64,000 nucleotides of DNA from Scortum barcoo (GCA_023238725.1 CM041550.1:1806544-1870543); one strand, 5' to 3'. Shown: positions 1 to 14,727, numbered from the stretch's first letter. The notes: generated from the sequence alone by a model not told the origin. A program made the numbers and translations.

Positions 1-110
1 GTCTTTGTGCTAAGCTAGGCTAAAGACATCTGGACGCACAGAGATGAATCTGACCTCCATCTTTTCATGTGACTGAGAGAAGAAGAATATTTCCCAAAAA
101 GATTTTATGT
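1..110 (-). repeat. Partial copy of the GCTAAGCTAA repeat
   Basis: GTCTTTGTGCTAAGCTAGGC to TATTTCCCAAAAA is the minus-strand counterpart of the repeat at 2275-2640. Confidence 0.55.
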
Positions 111-659
111 TTGTTCATAACTTCATAATTTGTTTTATTATCACTAAATGAAGAGAACATTTTTAAGATGAAAGAAGCCTCAGCAAAGTGAAAAATTCAA
201 AAACGACAGAAATCTGTTTAAAAGAATAAATGACTCAAAAATAAACAAACATATTTAATCACTAAATTTTTCATTTACAGATTCATTCATAATATTTGTC
301 ACATTTCTGGTGTCGTGTATATTTTAATTTTACACATCACAGATAATTAATGCTCTTTTTGTTTATTCTGTTTGTATCTGAACTCTTTCCTCTTTTACAC
401 TTCTGTTCTCGCTTCTTGTACACTGATAATCACTGTACAACTACAATCATCATGTAAATGCCAAATAATACAGATGTGATGAACTTCAACACTCTGACAG
501 CAAATGTGATGAGCAGATGTGTAACTCTGTTGTTTTATTTTGGCGGGGCAGGGGTTTTTCCTTTAAGATCTTTTGTCCTAATGGAGTTTTAAAAATAGCA
601 TCGATCATTTCCTCTGGAGTGAGAGGAGAGAAAGAAACTACACCGACCATTTTATTCAT

Positions 660-1720
660 CTTTTAAAATCTGGAGACTGAAAAACTGTGATGAGAAAAAG
701 GAAGAGGAAGAGACAGAGGAGGAGGAAGAAAACACAAAAAGAGGGAAAAACAAGAGAAAGAAAGAGGAAACATGCAAATAAAGCAAGAAAAATGAAGAAA
801 AACAAACAGGGAGAAAGAGAAATATAATGATGGATAATGGAGAGAAATCTGGAAAATCAGAGACAGAAAGCTCGAGAAAAAAAGGATAAAGTGTGTGTGT
901 GTGTGTGTGTGTTCTCCAGGAACAGGAACCATTTTTGCTGCCCACGTGTTGAGGGGGGGTTTATGTGGGCGGACGCTGCGGTGCTCGACATCCTCTGGGA
1001 GCTCCGGCTGAACGAAGCAGCTCTCGTTTCCTCTCCTTTTTATCCTGCGTTTGTTTTTTGTTTTTGTTTGTTTCTTCACCTCCTTCATTCCCTCGTTCTT
1101 ACAATCCATCTCCTCATTTTTCATTTCCTCTCTCAGTCTGTCTAATCTTCAGGTCTTGATAATAACTAATAAAGAAATCGGACATGTTCACGTGTTGACC
1201 TGATGGTGGCGCTAGATGAGCAGCTACAGTTCATCCACACCAGCGAGGCTAAAAACAGACGTCGTAAATTTAAACAGCTCGATCAGCCACAAACAGGAAG
1301 AAGGTTTTATAATCGGTCATCAGCTTCGTTTACCTTCAGAAGTTTTTATTCTCTTCTTCTTTTCTTTTCTTTGCACATCTCTTATTGTTCCTTTCTTTTT
1401 AGTTCATCACCGTCTGTTTTTATTCCTCGTTTGTTTGTTCATCCCTCTTCTGCCTCTTTCTTTCTCCTCACATTTCTTCTTTCCTTTTTCCTTCCATCAT
1501 TCTCCCACTTTTACAATCGTCCTTTTGTTCCGACATTTTTCTTTGAAGCCTCCGTCTCTCACTCGGCCGGATTCACTCCTTCACTCCTCTCTTCCTGCGT
1601 TAGCTCTGTTGTTTTCATGCCATATTCCCTCCTTTCATTTCTTTATTTACTCCACAGTCCTTCTCTTGTTTACGTCTTCCTTTCATTCCTCCGTCCAGCC
1701 TTTGTAAATCATCTCTGGGT
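660..1720. repeat. Purine tract followed by pyrimidine tracts
   Basis: The plus strand is purine-rich at about 690-890 (GGAAGAGGAAGAGACAGAGG) and pyrimidine-rich at 1024-1160 and 1330-1720 (TTCTTTCCTTTTTCC). The long reading frames here are Ser/Phe/Leu-rich artefacts of this composition. Part of the lrch1 intron after exon 6. Confidence 0.7.
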
Positions 1721-2954
1721 TTTGGGCCTCGCTCTGCAGTCTGTCAGCGTGACCCGGCGGGGAGTCGCAGCTCGGATCACTTTCAGCTGACTAATGGAGG
1801 ATTTGGCTCAGGTCTGGGGAAGCTTAGATGACGGGCAGAGAGAGTCGTCATCCCTCCAACACGGCGTAATGTCATTAAAACCAAAAACGAATCAGACGCC
1901 TCTGCTGTAACGTGACGTGTCTCCACTGACAGTTTTTATAAACAAATGATGAGGAATGAACGTCTAATTAAGAACTGATCACGTCACAGATGCAGGTTTT
2001 TAATCTGTTTGTGGTTAGCTGGAAAATGAACTGAGCAAACAGACAAACATCATCACTTTACATTTAGGGGGACGGATGTTTACATGTCGCAGTATTTTGA
2101 TCAGTTTTATGTTTTAAATACTGAAACTACTTTAGGAAGTCAAAGGAACAATTTCAAGCAAATTCAAAATGTTTTGTTGTTTCAATTCTAAACAAAAAAT
2201 GATGCAAAACTGCTGATAACATCAACTGCTTTGTGACTGGATGTTTCTCACTGAAATGCACCATGGGAACTGTAGTTGACTTAAAGGAACTCTCATTTTG
2301 GGAGGTGGATTCATTATTAGTCATATCAAGAGTTAGTTGAGAAGACTGTCGGTTTAATATCAGGCTATAACAGGCTAGCAGTTAGCTTAGCTTAGCATAA
2401 AGACTGGAAACGGAGGGAAACAGCTAGCCTCGCTCTGCAAAAGGAACAAAATCCACCTACAAACATCTCTGAAGCTCAGAAACAAACATGATATATATTG
2501 TTTTTTCAGTCTGTACACACAAAAAAAGACAATCTGACATTTGTTCTCTTTGGATGGGGTGGGGGGTATGTGCTGAACTAGTTCTTGTTTCTGGACAGCT
2601 GAAAGTCCATCAGTCAGACTCATTATTGAAGTTTTTCAGATACCTGAAGTGATATAAAGATGAACTCTGCTCATCACCACTGTGTGAAAAAGACTAAAAA
2701 TCAGTGTTTCAGCGTTTGGAAAATGGAAACTCTTGTTTTATTTGCCAGCGGACTCAGAGATTGATGAGGTATTTAGTCGTCTGTGTGCCAGACCTGTACT
2801 CGACCGTGTTCCCATTAAGTTTTACTGCTGAAACAATCACTGTGATTTAGCACAAAACAGATGAAGAGAGATTTTCCTAAAGGCTGCAGCTGTAAAGCTG
2901 AAGAGAAGTGAGGATGATGATGTTAGATGATGTTTGAGTATCACGGTGACTGAC
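1721..2954. other. lrch1 intron 6 (or later), proximal part
   Basis: Apart from the dispersed repeat at 2275-2640, I see only AT-rich intron sequence. No missing LRCH exon (acidic linker or CH domain) could be recognised on the minus strand. Confidence 0.6.
2275..2640 (+). repeat. Teleost dispersed repeat (TTAGCTTAGCATAAAGACTGG type)
   Basis: AAAGGAACTCTCATTTTGGG, GAGTTAGTTGAGAAGACTG and GCTTAGCATAAAGACTGGAA are in the order seen in a very common fish repeat that starts with a TTAAAGGAATAGTT-like end. Related copies: 1-110 (minus), 17290-17420 (plus), 17750-17830 (minus). Confidence 0.65.
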
Positions 2955-3085
2955 CTGCCAGCGGTGGGCCGCGATAGGCTGAGTCTCTCGATGACGGGCA
3001 GGTAGAGCGAGTCGGGCATCTTCTCGCTGCGACACGCCTCGATGCTCAGGTACTTAAATATGTGAACTTTACCCTTTATACAGAT
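2955..3085 (-). CDS. lrch1: lrch1 coding exon 6
   Basis: Encodes residues 246-288, ICIKGKVHIFKYLSIEACRS to SRPTAG, just after the LRR block. Phase 0 in, phase 2 out at GCAG|GTCAG. This is the last exon I can find. The acidic linker and CH-domain exons should continue to the left of position 1. Confidence 0.93.
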
Positions 3086-5144
3086 CTGAGGAGAAGGAGG
3101 AGTCAGATCAGGATGAAGTGTTTTCTCTTCTTCTAACATCTCAACCTGCAGAATCACTGAACTGTTAATGCAGCTGCTGTTTTTTCTGTATATAAAGTCT
3201 CACTAACCTGTACTTACAGCTGCTCTGTGTAATTTACCTGTTCATACTCTTCATACTGGATCAATCTTACCACTCATATCTGTCACTTCCTCTTTATTTA
3301 TTCTAAAACTGAACACAGCTTTGTGTAGATGATGGTGTTTTTGCTCTGAGATATGAGGTGGCTGTGCTGGTGTCAGCTCATAAATGTGTTTCCAACTATC
3401 AGGACAGACATTTTAACTTGTGTACCTGCGCAGGTGGACTCTGCAGCGGGTTGTTCTCTAACTGGAGGGACTGGAGCTGTTTCATCTTCCTGTAACACAC
3501 CGGGATGGTCGACACTTTGTTACAGGAGAAGTCGAACTTCACCAGAGGAAGGTCGGCCAGATCTGCAGGAAAACACAAAAAAAACATAAAGATCAGTTCG
3601 TTAAAGACCTCTGATGTCCTCCTTGTTGCTGAAACACAGTGTTCATTTACTTTGTCAGCCTGAAGATAAGATGATATTTCTTGACAAAGTTGGAGTTGAA
3701 TTATTATTCAAGCACCCAATACACCAGATGACACATTCAGTCTGTTTATAACTAGTCTTTCAGAAAAGTAAAAGTTGTATTAAGTCTTGGTTAACATGCA
3801 GGAGTTTTTGATAGTTCATGTTTTGCTGCCAAAAAACAAAAACAAAACTTCTGTTTACTGCAGAAACAGACACAGACGGACATGATGACTGAAAATCAAA
3901 CTGCATCAATGTGAAATTCAGATTCTTCTTTAATGAAAATATTCAAAGTTTGACTTCATAAGAGAAAAAGCTTCAAGGACGAGGATCTTCTCTTGCTTGG
4001 ACTAATAATACGTCAGAATCAGTGATAACAGGACGAGCCTCAAAGGGTTTATATCCACAAAAAGCTTTTTTTTCCCAAAAGTCAGGCCGCCTTAAATTCA
4101 GTCCACAGCTGTGCATCCTGTTAACGTCCAGTTTGTGCAGACAGCTCGATGTCTGCCGACGTCATGATGAGTGTGCTGAGGCTGAAAGTCCTTACAACAA
4201 CCTGAACATCTTTTTAAAACCTTCATAAAACATACAAACTGCAGGTCTGAGAAGAGTTAAATCCTGCTGCTGAATTTAGCAATTCTACAGTGGACACACA
4301 CACACACACACACACACAGGCTCAAACCACCAGCATGTTTCCCATCACAGAACAATGCAGCTGTTGTTATTTTCAGAGGAGGTTGTAATTGTTTGCAGAC
4401 GAGACTCTGTTTTTTCTTCATTTGAACTTTCATTCCTCATTAGAACTAAAATACCTGGAAATAAACGCCTCTTTTAATCGCGCTTCACTCGAGTCATCGG
4501 CCTGTAACGTAACTACAAAGAGGCTGTGTGTGAAGCTGAGAGCAGTCTGACCGAGCACTGAAGGAGGTCACTCAAGTTAAAAAGGTGAGAAGGTGAGAAG
4601 AAAGTTTGACTTCAGTTAAGTTTGACTTTACTAATGAATCACATTGAACAGGGTGTTGAAATGCAACTTCTGCAACTTTTAACATGTTTTAACCAAGAGC
4701 TGTAAAAAAACAAAACAAAAAAAACATGGATGTGATTTTAGAGAGGACGTGGGCACTTGAACTTCATGGAAAACTGCTGCTTGCTCAGAAACAGAGAGCT
4801 CAGGGTGCATTGGTAGATGGAAGCAAAAAATCTTTTTTTTTTGGTCCAAATAAAGGGGAGGATCATTGTCTGTTAAAGCTGGGAGTGTGATTTCTGACAC
4901 AGATTGGATCGATCTGTTTCAGCTGGTCGTACGATGAATGACTCAGCGTGTGGACGGTTTACTACAGAGCTGCTGACTCACCCAGCTCAGAGCTCTTCAC
5001 CGATTAAAATCCAGCAGAGACGGAGAGGCCGACCCTCGTAAAAAACCCTGAGCTCTCCCTGTTCCGCTCTGCCAGAAGGTTAAAAATAAAACTCAGCGGA
5101 GAAAACCACAGTGAGGAAGGGTGGAGAGACATTACCAACACATC

Positions 5145-5229
<85 letters not shown>

Positions 5230-8200
5230 TTTACATAAATACAGATTCAGTGTGTTTCTATTAAATGAACCTCATGATACGATGGTGTTGTTAATAGGGC
5301 AGCAGTGACTCTGCTGCTTCACATGAGACATTATTTTCTGAATATATTATAAAGTATCTCACAAAAGTGAGTACACCCCTCACATTTTTGACACTATGAC
5401 ACTTTGACACAATGTAAAGTAGTCAGTGTGCAGCTTGTATAACAGTGTAAATCTGCTCTCCCCTCAAAATAACTCAACACACTAATGTCATTAATGTCTA
5501 AACTGCTGGCAACAAAAGTGAGTACACCCCTAAGTGAAAATGTCCAAACTATACAGCGGTTTAACAGGACAGGTTCCACTCAGAACAGGCCTCGCCATGG
5601 TCGACCAAAGAAGTTGAGTGCACATGCTCAGCGTCATATCCAGAGGTTGTCTTTTGAAAATAGACGAATGAGTGCTGCCAGCATTGCTGCAGAGGTTGAA
5701 GGGGTGGGGGGTCGGCCTGTCAGACCACACGCCGCACACTGCATCAAACTGGTCTGCATGGCTGTTGTCCCAGAAGGAAGCCTCTTCTAAAGATGATGCA
5801 CAAGAAAGCCCTGCAAACAGTTTGCTGAAGACAAGCAGACTAAAGACATGGATTACTGGAACCATGTCCTGTGGTCTAATGAGACCAAGATAAATTTATT
5901 TGGTTCAGATGGTGTCAAGCGTGTATGGCAGCAACAGCAACAAAGTCCTGCCTACAGTCAAGCATGGTGGGGGGAGTGTCATGGTTTAGGCCTGCATGAG
6001 TGCTGCTGGCATTGGGGAGCTACAGTTCATTTAGGGAACCATGAATGCCAACATGTACTGTGGCATACTGAAGCAGAGCATGATCCTCTCCCTTCGGAAA
6101 CTGGGCCACAGGGCAGCACGATAACGACCCCAAACACACCTCCAAGACGACCACTGCCTTGCTAAAGAAACTGAGGGTAAAGGTGCTGGACTGGCCAAGC
6201 ATGTCTCCACACCTAAACTCTATTGAGCATCTGTGAGCCATGAAGCTGAAGGTGGAGGAGCGCAAGGTCTCTAACATCCACCAGCTCCGTGATGTCGTCA
6301 TGGAAGAGTGGAGAAGGATTCCAATGGCACCCTGTGAAGCTCTAGTGAACAAAACTGTGAGGGGTGTACTCACTTTTGTGAGATACTGTATAAGTCTCTT
6401 TATGAATGAACTCGTGTTTTCTGTTTGCTTGTTTCCGTTACTGTAGTTTATGAAGAGGACACCCTGTCTGTACGTCCACCTTCATTTTTCTCTGCAGACA
6501 ACGACAAAGAAGAAGAAAGACATGCCGAGGTGTGTTTAAAGTCTGTTTCCATGAACTTTTATCTTCTTTCTTTTTCATACGGAAACATTTCCACCACGTC
6601 CAACTTGAGCAGCGTCATGGTGACAAAATGTCCACAGACAAATGTCAAACCACTCCTGCTGCACATTCAGCAAGTTCAAAATACTTTCAACTAAATATGA
6701 CAAAACACACAGTTAGAGGTCACCCAACTGTCTACAACTGTGCTACAGCAGGAGACGAGTCTGAAATACACAAACAGTTCAGACATGATTCATTGGTTCA
6801 TTGGTCAGAGTCCAGTTATCAAACCAGACAATCTGCTGCTTCTCTAGCTTAAATATCTTTGAGTTTTAAAAACATTAACATCTTCTCTGGCTCTGAGATA
6901 TTGTCAGAACTTACTCCATAATGAGGATCATTTCTGTTCCCTCCTTTGGTTTCAGACACTTTGAGGTTTTCATTCCTGCTTGTTTCGCTCTTTAAATAAA
7001 CGTTACTAGATGTGTGTGTGTGTTAACATGAATCCCTCCTCGCTCAGACAAACAGTACAAACTGATGTGTGTCGTTGTGGGATGAAACCATTCAGATAAT
7101 AATGTTGACGGAGCCGCCTGATAGAGGGAACACATTCCTCTGCTTCCTGGATAAAAATACATCCAATGTAGAAAAACATGATCAGTCCCACGATCAGGTC
7201 ACGAGTTTAAATTTAATCCAGAGCGCTCAAACAAAACGAAGACGAACTGCATTTTTGTGTAGTGAAGCAGTCGGACCAGAATATTTACTGGATATAAAAA
7301 TTAAGAGAAGTTTCTGTATTTGAGTTGGACACATGAACATGTTGACCTGATGGTGAAAAGTCAGAGGAACATGAACATCTGAAGCACATTTATCACTAAT
7401 CATTCAACAATGTTCAGACATGGGCGGATCGAACAATACGAATCGAAAATCATCCATCCAATAACTGATTAATTCAGTTCTCGACCATCAGTATGATCTT
7501 TCTGACGGCGTCATCAGAGTCATTCAAACTTTGTTTCATCCAATTTTTTGTATTTTGTAATATTTGTTTATATCATAAGATAAAATGGCACTGACATCCT
7601 CAGAGCTGTGCCAGCATCATGGCCAAAACTGAATTTCTTAAAAACAAAATCAATTATCAAGGAATTAATTTAATTAATTAATTTAAACTGATTTTGTAGA
7701 TTTTTGTTTCCACTGAAAGTCAACAGGAAGTTTTCACCTGTCGGCTACAAACAGCTGAAACACTGAAGAAACATGAACTCTAAACTTTCTGTGCTGTTTC
7801 TGACTGTTAAATGAAATTATAATCCATCACTAATCCACCACTTTGTGTTCAGAAAATGTAATAACAACTTGTCATGTCCACAAAGAATCAAAGAGCTGAG
7901 TCAGCAGGTGTTTTTCAGTCTTCCAGGACAGATAATTACTACCCAGCTCCAGAAAAGAATTTAAGGACGTACCTTCGACCTTTTTGTGGCTGTGAGCAGG
8001 TGAAGTTTCAAACACTAAAGGTGAACTGAACCATCTGGATCTTTCAGGTTTACTGAGCAGGTTTTTAATCCTGGTGAAACTACAGAACAAAAACCTCAAA
8101 AAACTAACAAACTTTTCACTTTTACATCAAATGTTTCTTCATTATCGCTCAGAAAATCTCTGCATTGTGAGCTTCCTGTGATGCTGAGAGTTTAATTTCA

Positions 8201-11200
8201 ACCAACACTTCCTGAAGAGTTGTTGTGATTTTGATTTCCTGAATAATAAATGTCAAAAAGAAATAGTGAGTTATTTTGGAAAAGTGATGCTGCTTATCAA
8301 ATGATTTATTAACTAACTGAAGGATGAAATATAAGAAGATTCCTGCAGTTTGACTGATTGAAATAAGCTGCATGTGGGAGTGAGGGGAGCATCCAGCCCT
8401 GTACTTTAACTCTTGTTATTACTGTGTGTTTTGTAGGATCATTGCTGTAACTGAAGCATCTTTCTGGCTCTGAGGAGCATTTTTCCATCAGATCGTCGGA
8501 CTGGACTCTCTCATCAGACTCCTGCCACCCCGAGCTTGGCCGACCTTTAAAAACCACAGACCGTCATGGTGGTCTTATCTCTGAGGCTGCACAAGTTCAA
8601 CACACATTAAATCAAAAACAACATCCCTCCCTCTGTCAGGCTGCCATCCAGTCTGCCTCCCCGTCGCCGAGGCATCGAGCCGCCGAGTGAGATGAAAGCT
8701 CATCAATCGATCCAGATTGCCGTAACACCAAAGGACGAGCGTGTGTCAGGTTAGGAAACACGAATCCAAACGGACCGGACGAGCCAAGGTGGGAAGATAA
8801 AGCTCGAAGACTCATCCAGAAAACTTCAGTCAGATCAAATGTCAACACTCCCCGTCTGTTTATCAGACACAACGCCATGTTGGAGACATCGAGTCAGATT
8901 ACTGCTCCGGCTTCGTTTACAGGCAGCAAAAACATCTTAATGTCTGTGTTCAGCTTTTATATGTTTCAAGTCACTAAATGTTGTCACGAAAGAAGAAATC
9001 ATCAAACATCAGCGTTTGTGTGATCTGAGGCCGATTATCTGACTGTTAAAACTCAAACATTCAGTTGTGAATTGTTCTAGTCGGTGATCGTTGGCAGGCT
9101 CAGCAGCATAAATCATCACTTAGAAAAACACAGCTGGAGCTCCACGACAGTGAAATGGTGGAAAATACTCACCGTTTATCACAAAGGTTCAGTCCATCCA
9201 GAGAAAACTGAAAAAAATCAACTCTCTCAGCTCAGCACTGTGACCTGATTTCTTTTAATGTGTATAAGATAAAAAGAAAAAACAGCACTGATGAGATGTT
9301 CTGTTGATGGTTCGACGTCATGACGAGTGTTCACCACATCGATCGCTCACTAACGAACACGATCCTTAAACACCAAAAGGTTCAGCAACGAAGCTAAAAA
9401 GGTTCCTACAGTCACTTTCACAATACTTACAACTTTAAACTTTAAACAAAGAGCATCGCTTCATTTTTAATATGCCTTTTGTTTCTGAGTATCAACCAAC
9501 AATAACTCAACTTACTGCAGAAAAAATGACATTTATCTCATCATCAACTTCAACAATTAGCTGATCAACAGAAAATCTCTTTTTATATCCAGAATATCTG
9601 CTGGTTTCTTCTGTCTGTGACTGTTAAACAAGACATCTGAAGACATCACTGTGTGGTCTGAGAAGCTTTTCACTACTTTCTGATGTGTCAAAGACAAATA
9701 CTCTGTTGAGTCGTAAAAAACGTCTTTATTTGCAGGACTGATTATATGAACAGTCAGGAGGAGACAAATTTAATATTCTTGTTCTGTTGGATCGTCAGCA
9801 GATCTCACATAGTGAGAGCTGAAAGAACGACTACAAACTCATTTTCCAGGTCTGAATTTTTTTAACCTGCAGCCTCAGATGGACGGACGGACAGGCAGTG
9901 TCTCGGCCTTCACTGATCTCTGTGTCGGTGGCTTATTTCAGCCCTTTGACTGGAGGTTTTTCTAGAGTTTGATCTGGAGCTCGTCGGGTTGTGCTGAGGG
10001 CTCGGTGTATTTTTGGAGACGGGTGTGGTGAAACAAACAGACTCTGTGGTCTCAAACGTACCTCCTGCTTCTTGAATAAAGACGAGACTGTTCAGTCTCT
10101 GAGTTTCATTTTAAATCAGACGACGGCCACATTAGACTTTTTAATGAGAATCAATAAAAGTTAAAACAGTTTTCTTTCAGTGTCTCTCCTCTTCTGTGAG
10201 GTGTGAAGTTAACGTGGGATCAACAGAAAACATAAATTATAGCAGCCTGTTTGATCGAACCACCTGAAGAGAGGAACTGTGTTTCATAACACCGTGTTTC
10301 AGACATGAAGAGACAAAAAGGATCATTTGGGTGAAATTCAGACTTTTTTCTGTCACAAACTGACCTTCAGGCAGGACACAGAGCAGATTCCTGCGAACGT
10401 TGAGTTCTCGCAGAGCTTTGAGTCTGCCGATGTGACGAGGAAGAGCCGTGATCTCGTTACAGCTGATGTCCTGCAGACAAAGAGACCCACAACAAATAAT
10501 ATACATCACTTTATTATAATATACGTCACTTTATTATAACATACGTCACTTTATTATAACATACGTCACTTTATTATAACATACGTCACGTTATTATAAC
10601 ATACGTCACATTATTATCATACATTATTATAACATACGTCACTTTATTATAACATACGTCACTTTATTATAAAATACGTCACGTTATTATAAATACGTCA
10701 TGTTATTATAAATACGTCACTTTACAGCCGAACATCAGACCTTTATTTCAAACATGACTCCAGTGAAAATCACATTAAGTTCAGGAGAGTCTTTTGTCAC
10801 AAAACAGCAGACAGCAGTTCTTACATTACAGTACGAGTAATTTTATATTGGAATATCAATATATATCATCATTTTCAGTCAGTTCAATTGAGAAACACTT
10901 TATAGGAAGTGTTTTGTGTTAACAACAGTAGTGCTGGAAAGTAACTAAGTACATTTACTGTAAAATTTTAAGGTACTTGTACTTTACTTGATTATTTCCA
11001 TTTTAAGTTACTTTATACTTCCACTCTACATTTCACAGGGAAATAATGCACAACAAGTTTAGTTCCCTTTACTTCTCAGATTATAATTTTAAAAACAGAA
11101 CAGAAACAGAAAAACTCTAAAGACTTGGGGTTAAATGGTCAAAGAGTAGAATACATAAAGTACAGTAGTTAATTAGTAGTAGTTATTTAATACGTATGAT

Positions 11201-14200
11201 ATAGTAATAATCAGATAATAAAGTATATGATAGAGAAGCTTCACAATAACAAGGGCCTGTTTAATGAGTAGTTTAACCTTTGATACTTGAAGTACGTTTT
11301 TTGCAGATACTTTTACACTTTCACCTGTTAGAAAGTATTTTTACAGTGTGATATTACTAGTTCTGCTTCAATAAAGGATGTAGATACTTCTTCCACTTCC
11401 TCACTCGCTCCTTTAAATACATTTTAACTTTGGTTAAATGCGGCAGAAAATGAATATTTTACATGCACACAAAGGAAAACACACGCTTGCACATTTACAC
11501 ACATGAATCACAGATGACACATCTGAGACCCTCACACACAGCCACATCATGACTGACCCCTGAGTGCAGTATTTCATTAGTATTACAGCAGTATTACAGT
11601 AGTATTTCAGGAGTATCACAGTAACCTGCTGACAGACTCACCAGCTCCATCAGGCCCTGCAGCTGTCCGATGGTCTCCGGCAGGCTGACCAGCTTGTTGT
11701 TGCTGGCGTTGAGGACTCTCAGAGGTAAACCACACAGGCAGGCTGGCAGAGAGCCCAGCTGGTTACGACTGCAACGCAAACATTTAATTTAACTACACGG
11801 CAATAATCAGAAAATAAAAGCCACTTACGATCTGGGATTTGGGTCTATTGCTGTCAAACCTGCGGCACATTTATACTAACGTTTTTAAACTTTTCATAAA
11901 TGTGCAAAATCCTTTTTACATGAGAATGAATCCAGAAAACGAACGCAGTGAGAAGACACCGTTTCTGTCGGCTGTTTGGAGGAACATGAATGAGGCAGCA
12001 TAAAGAACATTTTAATATTTTAACGCAGAATCTTCCAACACAGCGATGTGAACAGTGAAGGCGTGATGGAATAAATGTGCTCTGTAATGTGATTTTAAAT
12101 TCATGATCGCATGTTTACTGCTGTTAGTTTTGTACCACAAAGACAACAGAAAGCTTCATGGGGAAAAAAAATGTACAAATATGTGTGTAAAGATCAGAAA
12201 TGAGACGGCACACATGTAATCAAAACCAGCAGACACACATGAACATAAAAAAAAATAATGTTAATTTAATAATAAAAATTATGCTCTGATTAAGAATTAA
12301 ACTTAAGGAACAGCTCAGGAAGTATCATGGAGACTGAAGGCAGCTAAAACACAGATTCTCATGTTCGCAGTGGAAATTATTCACTAACAGACGTGTGCTC
12401 ACACATGTTTAATGTAAATATACCAGTTTACATATATAATATAATTCATATCAGATGTAGTGTGATGTAAGCGACACATCAGATGGTTTCCTTGCTGCAC
12501 TTTCAGGTCTTCTGATCATGAATCCAAGATATTTTTTGTCATTTTTATGTATATTATTATAATTATACAATGCACACATGGAACTACTCTAACTAAAACA
12601 CAAACTCAGGAATAAATCAGGCTGATGCACAAAAAATAAATCAGCCATAATCAGGATATACGAGCACTTTCAGGCCAAACTTTCTTTTAGTGTCTTTTAT
12701 TTTTTTACACGTGTATAAATGAAGGAAATAAATATCAGATATGATCTGCTGATAAACACAGAGTCTGACTGAGTATTTTATCAGTTGTGGTAGTTTGTCT
12801 GACCTGACGGGCTGAACTAAAGTTTTCCTGTCGACTTCTCTCACCCGAAGCTTCCTCCACAAAGACGTCACACTTCTGCTTTGACTGAAGTCTCAAATTT
12901 AACCTGGAGACTTTTCAGAGAGACAAACTTTCATTATAATAACCAAGAGATTCGTCACGATCATCCATCAGTTAGCATGATGAAACACCAGACTGTGTGT
13001 TACTGCTCGATTACACTTTAATCCTCTAAACGCCTCACGATAAATTCAGTTTACTCAAAAATCACATTAATGTCTTTTTCTTGATGTTTTTCTCCACTGA
13101 TGGCTGTAAAGAAGTGTTTGGTTTAAATAAATCTAACTGAGAAAAAAGCAAATCAAACAGAGTCTTTAAAGTCTGACCAGTAAAAGAGAAACACACACAC
13201 ACAGATATGTAGATGTACAGACACACTAACACTCACACACATATATATTCACCACGAGACTGTGAAACCCCCTCTGACTCAGCTCTGAAAATAACATTCA
13301 GGAAACATTAAAATGAGTTTATTCAGCTGTTCACACACACACACACACACACACACTGTATTTGATGAAACTACTGTAGATGAAGTTTGTTAAAACAGCA
13401 CTGCTGCGACTTTCTGGGTTATTTTTACATTTTATGAGACAGTAAAGAAGAAAATAAAACTTTGTGAAGCTGCACGATAAGAAACCAAAGTGTTGGACAC
13501 ATGTTGACCTGATGGTGGCACTACAGGAAACGTCAGAGGACCAATAAAGTTCACATAGTTCATCCTGAGGGGACAATGAACGTCTGAAGAACATTTATCA
13601 CAGATGTTGAGATGTTTCAGGATTAAACTGACCGGCTGAATATAAATCATCCTCACATTTATCGTCCAGGCTGCTGATGTTGTTCCAGGAGACATTTTCA
13701 GATTCAAGTTTCAGATATGATCCACAGTTGATGTTTTCTTATTTATTTCCCAGTAGGCTTTTCAGGTGTAAGTTTCTGTCAGCATGTCGCCGTTCTTTAA
13801 CAAACTTGGAGATGTTAATTAGATTTGTTAAAGCTCCTACACACTGAAATAACAGCTGGACACACAGTTCAACATCACGTCTAAAAACAGCAGATTACTG
13901 AGTGTTTCCATCCTGCTGTTGGTGGAGCTGATTCACTAAACCACCACAGAAGAAGAGGAAACGGCGAGACGACGTCACTGAAAGAGCCCGATGATGGAAA
14001 ACCATTAAAACCATGTGAGGAAGGTTTGAGCCTCCTCATCATTCTCCACACTGACCTTTCTTCTCTTATTCACTCACATGATCATGGACTTCATCATAAT
14101 ATCAAATATATTCAAACATCATCGATTCCACTTCAGCTGAGCGTGACAACATGGATTTTTAATTAACATAAAACTGTCTGTCAGTCGGAAATATTTCAAG

Positions 14201-14645
14201 AAGTCCTGAAGGGATTGGTGTGAAATTTTCAGAGGTTTGTTGATAACAGAGGATGAATCAGTGAGTTTTCATCCAGCGCCACCTTCAGGCTGAAATCTGA
14301 GCTTTGGACTTTGGTCTCAAAAACAAAGTTTAATACAACGAAATGCTCCGAGTTAAATTGATAAAACAGAAACGAAAATGTTGTTTCAAAGAGCCAAAAA
14401 CTAAACCATGAAGGAAAATGAACCTTAAATTAGAATCAAACAACAAACGGATGAATATTAACGAGTTTGTAAAATGAACCAAAGTGATAAAACGTCTCAG
14501 TTTCAGTCACGACAGCGAGATGTTTGACTTTAAAGAGGCTCAAAATAACGCAGCATTATTCCTGGAGAGGAAGACAGAGCATCCTTCTGTGTGTGCGTGT
14601 GTGTGTGTGCGTGTGTGTGTGTGTGTGTGCGTGTGTGTGTGTGTG

Positions 14646-14727
<82 letters not shown>

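Larger units (their letters stand above)
3563..10364. other. lrch1 intron 4
   Basis: Holds a CA run (4294-4318), the AG microsatellite, the Tc1 element, and weak copies of the GGTGGCGCTAGA (7322-7390) and GATTAATCGATTA (8120-8340, 9480-9690) repeats. Stretches 6400-7320 and 8350-9480 show nothing recognisable. Confidence 0.65.

Noticed and set aside
652..1790. Long Phe/Ser/Leu-rich frames on both strands
   Set aside because: Explained by purine/pyrimidine composition; no domain or splice support, inside a lrch1 intron.
10500..10722. CRISPR-like array
   Set aside because: Tandem 20-bp units without unique spacers in a vertebrate intron: a minisatellite.
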